Below are positions 5,606 through 10,924 of a stretch of 10,924 bases of DNA, piece by piece. Each line of letters begins with the position of its first letter. Positions within the stretch are counted from its first letter, which is position 1. Source of the stretch: Planctomycetota bacterium (GTDB lineage Bacteria; Planctomycetota; Phycisphaerae; FEN-1346); contig JAPLMO010000299.1 of NCBI GenBank assembly GCA_026386995.1, forward strand, positions 1-10,924, written 5' to 3'. The position numbers were made by a program, and so were the translations under genes. The notes under the pieces are model-generated. The model did no database searches. It saw only the letters and a program-made list of their open reading frames with translations, and was not told where the DNA came from.

Positions 5606-6054
5606 ACAGACAAACCCTCTTCAACCGGATAAGAGACGCGGAAGGCGAGTTCAGAGTCGCAACAATCGCCGTGGCGGCTCTCAAGGATCAACTCTACCGC
5701 AACCCTTCTGCTTTGCAGCAGGCCGGGCTGTCACCGTCCAACATTGCCGACTGCTTTGGTAATCTTGAAGCCACATACATTGTCAGAATCTTCGCAGAAT
5801 TCGAGGCTGCCTTGAGAACGTACTGGAGACAGGTGCGAGGCCCTTCTTATCGCCCACGGATTCACGTGCGCGATCTCATTGATAAAGTTGCAGGCCGACA
5901 TAACGCCTCAATCACATGGCTTGATCACGCCCATAAGGTGCGCGAATGCAGGAACAGAATTGTCCACGAACAGCCAGTCGGACCGATGCTGACACTGGCC
6001 GAATGTCGGTCCCATTTGTGCAGATTTCTGAGCCTGCTCCCGGCTTCCTGCTAA
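5602..6054 (+). CDS. HEPN-like domain protein, putative RNase toxin
   Basis: The 150-residue reading starts at the ATG overlapping the previous stop codon (ATGA); a longer frame from 5551 would overlap that gene by 55 bases and is less likely. The protein is helical throughout. Residues 117-122 read RNRIVH within VRECRNRIVHEQP, which fits the R-N-x3-H motif of HEPN domains, the metal-independent RNase active site of many toxins and CRISPR or abortive-infection effectors. An upstream helix, IVRIFAEFEAALRTYW (60-75), fits the helix that packs against the motif in RiboL-PSP/MAE-type HEPN proteins. The expected role is RNA cleavage controlled by the protein encoded just before it. No membrane segment is present. 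HEPN proteins can also be inert partners, so toxicity is not shown. The fold call rests on motif and helix pattern, without a profile search. Confidence 0.75.
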   Translation: MNRQTLFNRIRDAEGEFRVATIAVAALKDQLYRNPSALQQAGLSPSNIADCFGNLEATYIVRIFAEFEAALRTYWRQVRGPSYRPRIHVRDLIDKVAGRHNASITWLDHAHKVRECRNRIVHEQPVGPMLTLAECRSHLCRFLSLLPASC

Positions 6055-6072
6055 GCGAGCCCGGCGGCTTGC
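6055..6072. terminator. Hairpin between convergent genes
   Basis: A 7-bp stem GCGAGCC/GGCTTGC (one G-U) with a CGGC loop follows the stop codon of the HEPN gene at once. There is no T run on the plus strand, so it is a weak terminator candidate that may serve the convergent pair. Confidence 0.35.
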
Positions 6073-6126
6073 CCAAAGATGCCCAGGCTTCGCGGGAATC
6101 CGCTTTCGTGCAGTACGCTTTCAGAC

Positions 6127-7050
6127 TCATGGCTTGGTCTTGACCACCGCCCGCTGCGCCACCGCCGCGCCGGCGACGATCAGGCCGCAGGCCAGCCAGA
6201 GATTCCAGCCCAACTCCACGCGAAGATACAGCACGCTCAAGATCGTCGAGAGGAGCGGCGTGAGGTACGACGACGCCGCCAGGAGCGTCACGTTGCCCCG
6301 CCGCATCGCGCGGTCCCAGAACGTATAGGCGATCATCACCGTGAAGACCGCCATGAAGGCGAGTTCCGCCAGTACGCGGCCGGTCCACACGGCCGGTTGC
6401 GGAAACGCCAGACTCAGGGCCGCCAGGACCGCCCCGGAAACCAGCATGAAGAGCGGCACCGCCCCGCCCTCCACCCCGGCGCCCCACCTGCGGCTGAGGA
6501 CCGAGTAGAGCGACCAGACAATCGCCGCCACGAGCGCCAGGCCGTACGGCAGCGGATGGGCGTGCAGGTTCTCCAGAAGCGCTTCGGCCGAGTACTCGCC
6601 AAGCCTCAGTGGCGCCAGCGCCGCCCCTGCCGCCGCCATCGCAAGGCCCGCGAAGAAACTCCGCCGGACCTTCGTGTGCAGGATCGGAATCGCGAAGGCC
6701 AGCGTCAGCCCGGGCCAAAGATAGTTGATGATACTGACCTCGATGGTCTGCTGGCGGTCAACGGCAAGGCCGATCGCAAGGAACAGGCACACCATGTAGG
6801 TCACGAGCAGCGAGCCGCAGCCGAGAAGGTACAAGCGCGGCAGCCGGAAGACCGCTGCCGCGCGGCGCTCGACGAGGGCGATGTAGAGGCAGCCGAGGAC
6901 GCCGCCGCCGAGGCACATCGCGGCCCCGGCCGTCAGGACGCCGATCTCTTCGGCCAGGCTGCGCGAGACGGCGAACGTGGTGCTCCAGAGAAGAATGGCC
7001 AGGAGGCCCAGCGCCGTGCTGAGGCCGCGCCCGTTTGGCAAGTGCGTCAC
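6127..7050 (-). CDS. EamA/DMT-family transporter, YddG-like amino acid exporter
   Basis: A 307-residue inner-membrane protein with about ten transmembrane segments arranged as two EamA repeats. It aligns by eye with E. coli YddG, an exporter of aromatic amino acids: LLAILLWSTTFAVSR at the start, QQTIEVSIINYLWPGLTLAFAI in the middle (YddG has HQAIEVGMVNYLWPSLTILFAI), and GNVTLLAASSYLTPLLS near the end (YddG has GNVTIMAVGSYFTPVLS). Length and topology agree. The substrate is therefore probably aromatic or related amino acids, but this is a homology argument. The start is a GTG; the nearest ribosome-like sequence, AAGGA, is 12 bases away, so the exact start is moderately certain. A TTGACG lies upstream (7085-7090) without a good -10 partner. 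The gene stands alone between a palindrome and the convergent HEPN unit. Confidence 0.88.
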   Translation of the reverse strand: MTHLPNGRGLSTALGLLAILLWSTTFAVSRSLAEEIGVLTAGAAMCLGGGVLGCLYIALVERRAAAVFRLPRLYLLGCGSLLVTYMVCLFLAIGLAVDRQQTIEVSIINYLWPGLTLAFAIPILHTKVRRSFFAGLAMAAAGAALAPLRLGEYSAEALLENLHAHPLPYGLALVAAIVWSLYSVLSRRWGAGVEGGAVPLFMLVSGAVLAALSLAFPQPAVWTGRVLAELAFMAVFTVMIAYTFWDRAMRRGNVTLLAASSYLTPLLSTILSVLYLRVELGWNLWLACGLIVAGAAVAQRAVVKTKP

Positions 7051-7100
7051 TTCGACACGTTTTCCTTACGGCAAATGAGTGGTCCGTCAACCTTGATTAT

Positions 7101-7182
7101 GCGGGTGCCACGGCTGCGCCTTATGCAGCCGTGGTCGTCGGCAGGGATACACGGCTGCAAACTGCGCAGCCGTGGCACCCGC
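7101..7182. repeat. Four-armed palindrome with perfect 19-bp outer arms
   Basis: The outer arms 7101-7119 and 7164-7182 are perfect 19-bp inverted copies (GCGGGTGCCACGGCTGCGC). Between them lie a GCAGCCGTGG and a CACGGCTGC, so the arms alternate in orientation. The element can form two adjacent hairpins or one long stem. It fills most of the gap between the lipoprotein gene and the transporter gene. No T run follows. Confidence 0.9.
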
Positions 7183-7198
7183 GGATTTGGCTCGTGCA

Positions 7199-8095
7199 TC
7201 ACTTGGAATCGTCGTCCTTCGCTTCGTCCTTCACCCCGCCATTGGTCGGCCCGCCGTCGAGGTCTTCGACTTTGGCGCCCGGCGGCATCTTGTACACGAA
7301 GACGCCGGCCGCGGGCTCCTTGTCGAGCCGCACGTCCGAAAGTTGCAGCACGAGGTCCACCTCTTCTTGGCCGTAGAAACGAATGCGATAGACAGTGCAA
7401 ACGTCGGCCTGGCCGATGCGCTCGTACCGCATGAGTTCAGCCATGACGACGCGGACGCCGGCGTCGTCGAAAAGGTCAATCCGCACCGGCCGGAGGGTTC
7501 GCCGGTCGAACCACGTCCGCCGCCAGGGGACCTTCTCCCCGCCGAAGACTCGCTGCTGCGTCAGGACGTACTGCTCGGGCTGAGTGTCGAACGCGGCGGG
7601 CTGATCGGGCGCCTGGTCGATCGGGAAGACTCCGAGGACCGCCAGGAGGTCGGCCGGGGCGAGGATGAACCGGCGCTCGCCCTCGCCGCCGCGACGCCCG
7701 GTCCAGACGGTGTTGACCTTGGGCCGGATCCACAGCCAGAACCGCTCGCTGTCCATGCCCATCTTGAAGACTTCCTGGCCGAGCACCTGCCCGTGGAGGA
7801 ACAGGCGGTCGGGCTTGATGAGGAAGAGGTGCCCCTCCATGTCGTAGCGGTCGTGCTCGCCGCGGCTCTCGCCGCGCGGCAGGAGGAGGCTGACGGCGGC
7901 CCGCGACCAACGGTGCTCGATGGCCCCGGCCCAGGCGTTGTGAGCGGCGAGGACCTCCGGGGGCGTGAGTTGCGGCCCGGCCGGCGCCGCGAGCGGCCCG
8001 CGCGTGGGGCCGCAGCCGGCGGCGGCGAGAGCGACAATCGCGACAATGCTCAGCAGCGCGCGGCTAAGGGCTTTAGTTGCCTGAATCGGCCTCAC
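7199..8095 (-). CDS. Lipoprotein, possibly LolA/LolB-like fold
   Basis: Start chosen at the GTG at 8093-8095 because GGAG lies seven bases upstream and the protein then begins with a clean lipoprotein signal: Arg and Lys residues, a hydrophobic run (LLSIVAIVALAAAGC), and lipobox Cys28. An upstream ATG in frame at 8245 would add 50 basic residues inside the previous gene and hide the signal, so it is rejected. The 298-residue product should sit in a membrane facing the periplasm. The body has repeated amphipathic strands (HLFLIKPDRLFLHGQVLG, FWLWIRPKVNTVW, PVRIDLFDDAGVRVVMAELMRYE, VYRIRFYG) of the kind seen in LolA/LolB-like half-barrels that bind lipoproteins or lipids. This fold is a guess from pattern. 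It overlaps the zinc-ribbon gene by 23 bases, suggesting coupled translation. The C-terminus is rich in Asp and Lys. Confidence 0.8.
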   Translation of the reverse strand: MRPIQATKALSRALLSIVAIVALAAAGCGPTRGPLAAPAGPQLTPPEVLAAHNAWAGAIEHRWSRAAVSLLLPRGESRGEHDRYDMEGHLFLIKPDRLFLHGQVLGQEVFKMGMDSERFWLWIRPKVNTVWTGRRGGEGERRFILAPADLLAVLGVFPIDQAPDQPAAFDTQPEQYVLTQQRVFGGEKVPWRRTWFDRRTLRPVRIDLFDDAGVRVVMAELMRYERIGQADVCTVYRIRFYGQEEVDLVLQLSDVRLDKEPAAGVFVYKMPPGAKVEDLDGGPTNGGVKDEAKDDDSK

Positions 8096-8669
8096 TCGCG
8101 CTCTCCGGTTGCGTGTTTGCGGGGGCGTTCGCCTCTTCGGCGGTCGCCGCCTGGTCCCATTTCTCGGGCAGGTCGAGAACCTCGCGCAGCCGGTCGGCCA
8201 CGGAGCGTATCTCGTCCTCAGTGACGGGCGGGGCCGACACTGCATGGGTCCGCTGCGTGCCGACCTCGCGCAGGGTCAACTCCTCGCCACCGTCCTTCAG
8301 GCGGCGCGACTCGACCACCCTGAGGCGCCTCTTACGCATCAGCACCAGGGCCAGGACGTAGCGGAACCGCCGGGCCTGGACCTCCTCGGAGTCGGCTAGG
8401 TGCTCGAAGAGTTGCATGAGGCGCCCCATATCGATCAGCCGCGGGCCGCGATGCGTATCGGGCTCGGGCTCGGGCACGCGGGCCTTCCAGTAACTGAAGT
8501 ACCCGCCCTCCGGCGGCTTCCAGCAGGGGCCGCAGAAGTCGTGACGCTCCAGGAGGTTTTCCTGGGCCGTCTCGGCGACCGCCGAATAGTACTCTTCGTT
8601 CACCTCGATGACGCGTCCGCACGTGCGGCAGCGGCGCGATGATGCGTCGATCTTGTACTCTCGTTCCAA
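8073..8669 (-). CDS. Cys4 zinc-ribbon-like conserved hypothetical protein
   Basis: A 198-residue soluble protein starting at TTG, with GAAAGG about ten bases upstream across the stop of the preceding gene; no ATG or GTG start that keeps the Cys pairs is better placed. Two CxxC pairs, CRTC (14-17) and CGPC (46-49), about 28 residues apart suggest one zinc site. The text between is EVNEEYYSAVAETAQENLLERHDF. The middle, with LIDMGRLMQLFEHLAD and RRFRYVLALVLMRKRRLRV, is helical and basic. The tail (about 165-198) is Ala/Glu rich and probably disordered. No function can be given. The protein resembles small zinc-binding proteins found next to lipoprotein genes in planctomycetes, but that is an impression. 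It lies between the cyclohydrolase gene (16-base gap) and the lipoprotein gene (23-base overlap) in one operon. Confidence 0.75.
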   Translation of the reverse strand: MEREYKIDASSRRCRTCGRVIEVNEEYYSAVAETAQENLLERHDFCGPCWKPPEGGYFSYWKARVPEPEPDTHRGPRLIDMGRLMQLFEHLADSEEVQARRFRYVLALVLMRKRRLRVVESRRLKDGGEELTLREVGTQRTHAVSAPPVTEDEIRSVADRLREVLDLPEKWDQAATAEEANAPANTQPESASEADSGN

Positions 8670-8685
8670 AGTCTTCGGACCTTTC

Positions 8686-9318
8686 TCACTTGCTCAAATG
8701 CCCCATCACCCTCTCCCGCGTTTCAGCGGCCAGCCGCTCGGTCTCGGCCACGACCTTGTCGGCGGCCGCGCGAACAGCGTCGGCATCGGCCTTGTCGCTG
8801 TAGCCCGAGAGGTTGACCGCCACGTTGACCCGGGCGGATCTGGCCGCGCCAAGGGCCAGTTCCGCCGCCACGGCCACGTCGCTGAGGAGATTCGGGTTGG
8901 CGATCTCGGCCAGGCATCGGCTTGCGGCCGCCACGTCGCGCGAGGCATCAAGGACGCGCATCACGAGGCCCAGCGACGACTTCGTCGCCTTGCGGACGGC
9001 CTCGGCGCGGGCGGCCTTCTCGGCGTCGGTCGCCTTCGGGAGGCGGTAGGCGGCCATGATCGCCTCATACGCGTCCATGTCTTCGTGGACCATCTCCAGC
9101 AGGTCCCCGCGCAAGGCCGCCAGGCGCGCCAGGGCGGCCTGGATCTCGGCCTCAACGGCCTTGAACTTCTCCTTGCCGGCCGTAAAGCCCGCGGCCATCG
9201 AGGCCATCGTCGAGGCGAGCGCGGCTGCCATGGCGGCGACGCTTCCGCCCCCCGGCGTCGGCTGCGCCGCGGCGGCATCATTGAGGTAACGCATCAGCGG
9301 CTCTTGGCGATAATCCAT
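8686..9318 (-). CDS. Cyclodeaminase/cyclohydrolase family protein (FTCD C-terminal domain type)
   Basis: The 210-residue protein matches the stand-alone form of the formiminotransferase-cyclodeaminase C-terminal domain. The family signature PTPGGGSVAAMAAALA is at residues 20-35, followed by the all-helical pattern with MASMAAGFTAGKEKF, DMDAYEAIMAAYRLPK and the closing helix NVAVNLSGYSDKADAD. Stand-alone members act on one-carbon folates: cyclohydrolysis of methenyl-tetrahydrofolate (FchA) or deamination of formimino-tetrahydrofolate. Which of the two applies cannot be read from the sequence. The ATG has GGAGG six bases upstream. A longer open frame continues upstream but has no family similarity and crosses the promoter at 9406-9434. 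It is the first gene of a three-gene minus-strand operon. Confidence 0.9.
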   Translation of the reverse strand: MDYRQEPLMRYLNDAAAAQPTPGGGSVAAMAAALASTMASMAAGFTAGKEKFKAVEAEIQAALARLAALRGDLLEMVHEDMDAYEAIMAAYRLPKATDAEKAARAEAVRKATKSSLGLVMRVLDASRDVAAASRCLAEIANPNLLSDVAVAAELALGAARSARVNVAVNLSGYSDKADADAVRAAADKVVAETERLAAETRERVMGHLSK

Positions 9319-9405
9319 GGCCTGCCTCCGTTCGTCGATACCCCCCGCCCCCCCGCGGCGGGCTCGAACAACTACGCCTCTTGCGCCTGGGGGTTCGGGC
9401 GAACC

Positions 9406-9434
9406 AGCATAGACACACCGCTCGGGCGGGTCAA
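9406..9434 (-). promoter_or_regulatory. sigma70-type promoter of the cyclohydrolase operon
   Basis: On the minus strand TTGACC (9429-9434), a 17-base spacer and TATGCT (9406-9411). The start should be near 9399, about 80 bases before the ATG. A small GGTTC/GAACC hairpin lies at the beginning of the leader. Confidence 0.7.
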
Positions 9435-9468
9435 GCAATACACGCCCGCGCCTGGGCAAGCATTTGCC

Positions 9469-9497
9469 TTGATTCACTCCGGGCAACGGGCTAACTT
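9469..9497 (+). promoter_or_regulatory. Possible promoter placing transcription at the hydrolase start codon
   Basis: TTGATT (9469-9474), a 17-base spacer and TAACTT (9492-9497). Transcription would begin at or one base before the ATG at 9505, giving a leaderless message. The -10 is a weak match, so this is tentative. Confidence 0.35.
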
Positions 9498-9504
9498 CGC
9501 GTCC

Positions 9505-10353
9505 ATGGTTCAACCCGTCGATCGCACTTATACGGCTGCCGACGCAACGGCATTGCCGATGCGCGTCTGGAGCCCTCAGCGGCCGCGCGCGGTCCTTATG
9601 TACCTGCATGGCATCCAGAGCCACTGCGGGTGGTACGAGGCGTCGTCGCGGCATCTGGCCGAGGCGGGCGTGGCGGTGTATCAACTGGAGCGCCGGGGCA
9701 GCGGCACGGACCGGGCCCACGAGCGGGGCCACGTCGACCGGGCCGAAACGTGGCTGGAGGACGTGGCGGCGGCCGCTCGCGTGGCGTGTGGCGAGACGGG
9801 CCTTGCGGCCGCCCACCTCATGGGTGTTTCGTGGGGCGGAAAACTGGCCCTTGCCTGTGCCGCACACAGGCTGGACCTTTACCGCAGCCTTATCCTGGCG
9901 GCGCCCGGCATCGTGCCGCGGGTGGACCCGACGCTGGCGGTCAAGGTCCGGGTGGCCCAGAGCCTCCTGGCTGGCCAGCCGCTGCTGCGGTTTCCGATTC
10001 CGCTCCAGGACCCGCACCTTTTCACAGAGAACCCCGAGCGGGTCCGGTACATCGCCGCCGACCCGCTGGGTCTGCTCGAAGTGACGGCGCGGTTCATGTA
10101 CGAAAGCCGCCGGCTGGACGACATGGTCCGCCAGGCCGCACGGGTGGTGACCCGGCCGACGCTGCTGGCCCTTGCGGAAAAGGACCGGATTATCGACAAT
10201 GCGGCCACTCGGACGCTGGTCGAGGCCATGCCGTGTTCGCGCCAGCAGGTCACCGTGTACCCTTGCGCCTCGCATACACTGGAATTCGAACCGGACCCGG
10301 CGGCGTATTTCCGGGACCTTGTGGCTTGGATTGAGGGTGTGGAGGCCTCCTGA
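9505..10353 (+). CDS. Serine alpha/beta hydrolase, lysophospholipase/monoacylglycerol lipase-like
   Basis: A 282-residue cytosolic protein (no signal peptide) with the full alpha/beta hydrolase layout. YLHGIQSHCGWYE (33-45) provides the oxyanion HG; LERRGSGTDRAHERGH (61-76) is the conserved loop of lysophospholipases. GVSWG (107-111) carries nucleophile Ser109; AEKDRIID holds Asp227 and CASHTLEFE holds His257. It should cleave an ester such as a monoacylglycerol or lysophospholipid; the substrate is not determined. The cap region (about 140-205) contains an FPIPLQDPHLFTENP stretch. The ATG start has no clear ribosome-binding sequence, only ACGGG 15 bases away. Upstream reading frames continue far but cross the opposite operon, so this ATG, where the family similarity begins, is preferred. 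It is divergent from the cyclohydrolase operon and followed after 15 bases by a palindrome. Confidence 0.9.
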   Translation: MVQPVDRTYTAADATALPMRVWSPQRPRAVLMYLHGIQSHCGWYEASSRHLAEAGVAVYQLERRGSGTDRAHERGHVDRAETWLEDVAAAARVACGETGLAAAHLMGVSWGGKLALACAAHRLDLYRSLILAAPGIVPRVDPTLAVKVRVAQSLLAGQPLLRFPIPLQDPHLFTENPERVRYIAADPLGLLEVTARFMYESRRLDDMVRQAARVVTRPTLLALAEKDRIIDNAATRTLVEAMPCSRQQVTVYPCASHTLEFEPDPAAYFRDLVAWIEGVEAS

Positions 10354-10368
10354 ACGCTATCCAGGACT

Positions 10369-10445
10369 TAGTGCGTCGGTCTTAGCGGGTTGTGGCACGG
10401 CTGGCTTGTCCAGCCGTGCCACACCCCCTGGTAACTGGCGCACTA
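10369..10445. repeat. Palindrome with nested perfect hairpin downstream of the hydrolase
   Basis: A perfect 14-bp hairpin (10391-10404 and 10410-10423, TGTGGCACGGCTGG with loop CTTGT) sits inside imperfect outer arms beginning TAGTGCG and ending CGCACTA. There is no T run on either side. The right outer arm resembles the right arm of the palindrome at 3731-3796, and the inner CACGGCTG matches the arms at 7101-7182. Confidence 0.85.
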
Positions 10446-10464
10446 CTTTACGACGCCGGAAGGC

Positions 10465-10493
10465 TTGCCTGGACACTTGGGGCGAGATATACT
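10465..10493 (+). promoter_or_regulatory. sigma70-type promoter of the pseudopilin gene
   Basis: TTGCCT (10465-10470), a 17-base spacer and TATACT (10488-10493). The start should be near 10500, leaving a leader of about 225 bases before the ATG at 10727. Confidence 0.65.
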
Positions 10494-10726
10494 TCTTTGG
10501 AGCATTCTGGGAGCCGCGGTGGGGTTTTGTCCATACTCACCCCGCCCCGGAGAGTGTGTGAAGGGGCGCAGCCGTACGATGGCGCCTTCTGCGCGGCATT
10601 TCTGGAGACCGCAGGGGGCAAGTGGCGATGGATATAGAGGGTTTACCTAAGTCCGGTGGGGACGTTGTGCCGGGGTTGGTGCGGCCTCGGTATCGAAAGC
10701 AAGGGAATTCTTGTGAGGGACAAGCC

Positions 10727-10924
10727 ATGACACGTGCGAACCGTCGGGCATTCTCGCTGGTGGAGTTGATGATCGCAATCGCCATCATCTGCATCCTGAT
10801 CGCGTTGCTGCTGCCGTCCTTCGGCCGCGCCTGGCAACTTGCGAAGATGACGCAGTGCCAGACGAACCTCGCGACCCTCTTCAAGGCCCATGCTAATTGG
10901 AACGCCGACCGCGACTCGACCGAC
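10727..10924 (+). CDS. Type II/IV pseudopilin (prepilin-type N-terminal cleavage/methylation), 3' end beyond window
   Basis: The 66 visible residues begin MTRANRRA, a short basic leader, followed by FSLVELMIAIAIICILIALL, the hydrophobic helix of type IV pilins and type II secretion pseudopilins with Glu at position 5. Prepilin peptidase should cut before Phe9. The residue before the cut is Ala, whereas Gly is usual. After the helix, QCQTNLATLFKAHANWNADRD matches the QCxxNLxxLxxAxxxYxxD stretch of the large planctomycete DUF1559-like pseudopilin group. The ATG has GAGG eight bases upstream. An in-frame ATG at 10628 would add 33 residues before the leader and has a poorer ribosome site, so the shorter start is chosen. 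The product would be membrane-inserted and assembled into a pseudopilus or act at the surface. It has its own promoter and a long leader. Confidence 0.85.
   Translation, partial: MTRANRRAFSLVELMIAIAIICILIALLLPSFGRAWQLAKMTQCQTNLATLFKAHANWNADRDSTD

Larger units (their letters stand above)
10354..10726. other. Intergenic region with palindrome, promoter and long pseudopilin leader
   Basis: After the hydrolase stop come the palindrome (10369-10445), the promoter (10465-10493) and a GC-rich leader. The leader holds a 6-bp hairpin GCGCAG/CTGCGC (about 10566-10600) and a possible 23-codon open frame starting at 10579 with no good ribosome site. No known riboswitch was recognised, and the conserved AGGGCAAACC core of c-di-GMP-I riboswitches was not found. 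Confidence 0.55.

Noticed and set aside
6079..8224. Long plus-strand frames at 6079-7434 and 7172-8224
   Set aside because: They are opposite the YddG-like transporter and the lipoprotein, run across palindromic spacers, and lack ribosome sites and family similarity.
8686..10275. Longer minus-strand reading of the cyclohydrolase (529 residues)
   Set aside because: The extension lies opposite the hydrolase and crosses a promoter; the ATG at 9318 has GGAGG and the family N-terminus.
8608..10353. Longer plus-strand reading of the hydrolase from 8608 (581 residues)
   Set aside because: The added N-terminal part lies opposite the cyclohydrolase and zinc-ribbon genes and has no domain character; the hydrolase similarity starts at 9505.
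10500..10726. c-di-GMP riboswitch in the pseudopilin leader
   Set aside because: Such riboswitches often precede pilin genes, but the conserved AGGGCAAACC core and paired tetraloop region were not found.

Overview
The window looks like a chromosomal piece of a GC-rich Gram-negative bacterium, most likely a member of the Planctomycetota (perhaps Phycisphaerae-like). The evidence is the combination of a PEP-CTERM exported protein, a DUF1844 protein, a type II/IV pseudopilin with the planctomycete-style QCQTNL region, Kdo activation (kdsB), lipoproteins and many long GC-rich intergenic palindromes. The placement is inferred from gene content only.

Layout. (1) 1-3703, minus strand: an apparent operon kdsB - pyrG - DUF1844 gene - M48-type lipoprotein (cut by the window edge), read from a good sigma70-type promoter at 3675-3703. 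PyrG makes the CTP that KdsB uses to activate Kdo for lipopolysaccharide. The PyrG is a divergent family member, and the M48 protein has Gln where the catalytic Glu of HExxH should be. (2) 3704-4069: no gene, but a 66-nt near-perfect palindrome and two copies of a 60-nt nested-hairpin repeat. (3) 4070-4959, minus: a PEP-CTERM protein with a long leader (about 195 nt) that carries two intrinsic-terminator-like hairpins, one of them overlapping a competing hairpin; this resembles a transcription attenuator. (4) 5106-6054, plus: a less GC-rich two-gene unit, an uncharacterised 135-aa protein overlapping by ATGA a 150-aa protein with a HEPN-type RNxxxH motif. A perfect 16-bp tandem duplication abuts its promoter. 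This is the best candidate here for an undescribed toxin-antitoxin or defence-like system. (5) 6127-7050, minus: a YddG-like EamA exporter. (6) 7101-7182: a four-armed palindrome. (7) 7199-9434, minus: a three-gene operon of cyclodeaminase/cyclohydrolase, a Cys4 zinc-ribbon-like protein and a lipoprotein, from a clear promoter at 9406-9434. (8) 9505-10353, plus: a serine alpha/beta hydrolase, possibly leaderless. (9) 10369-10445: another palindrome. (10) 10465-end, plus: promoter, long leader and the start of a pseudopilin gene that runs off the window.

No tRNA, rRNA, CRISPR array, transposase or integrase was seen. Long open frames opposite the real genes are common here and reflect high GC content. 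All family assignments are from reading the protein sequences; no database search was run.
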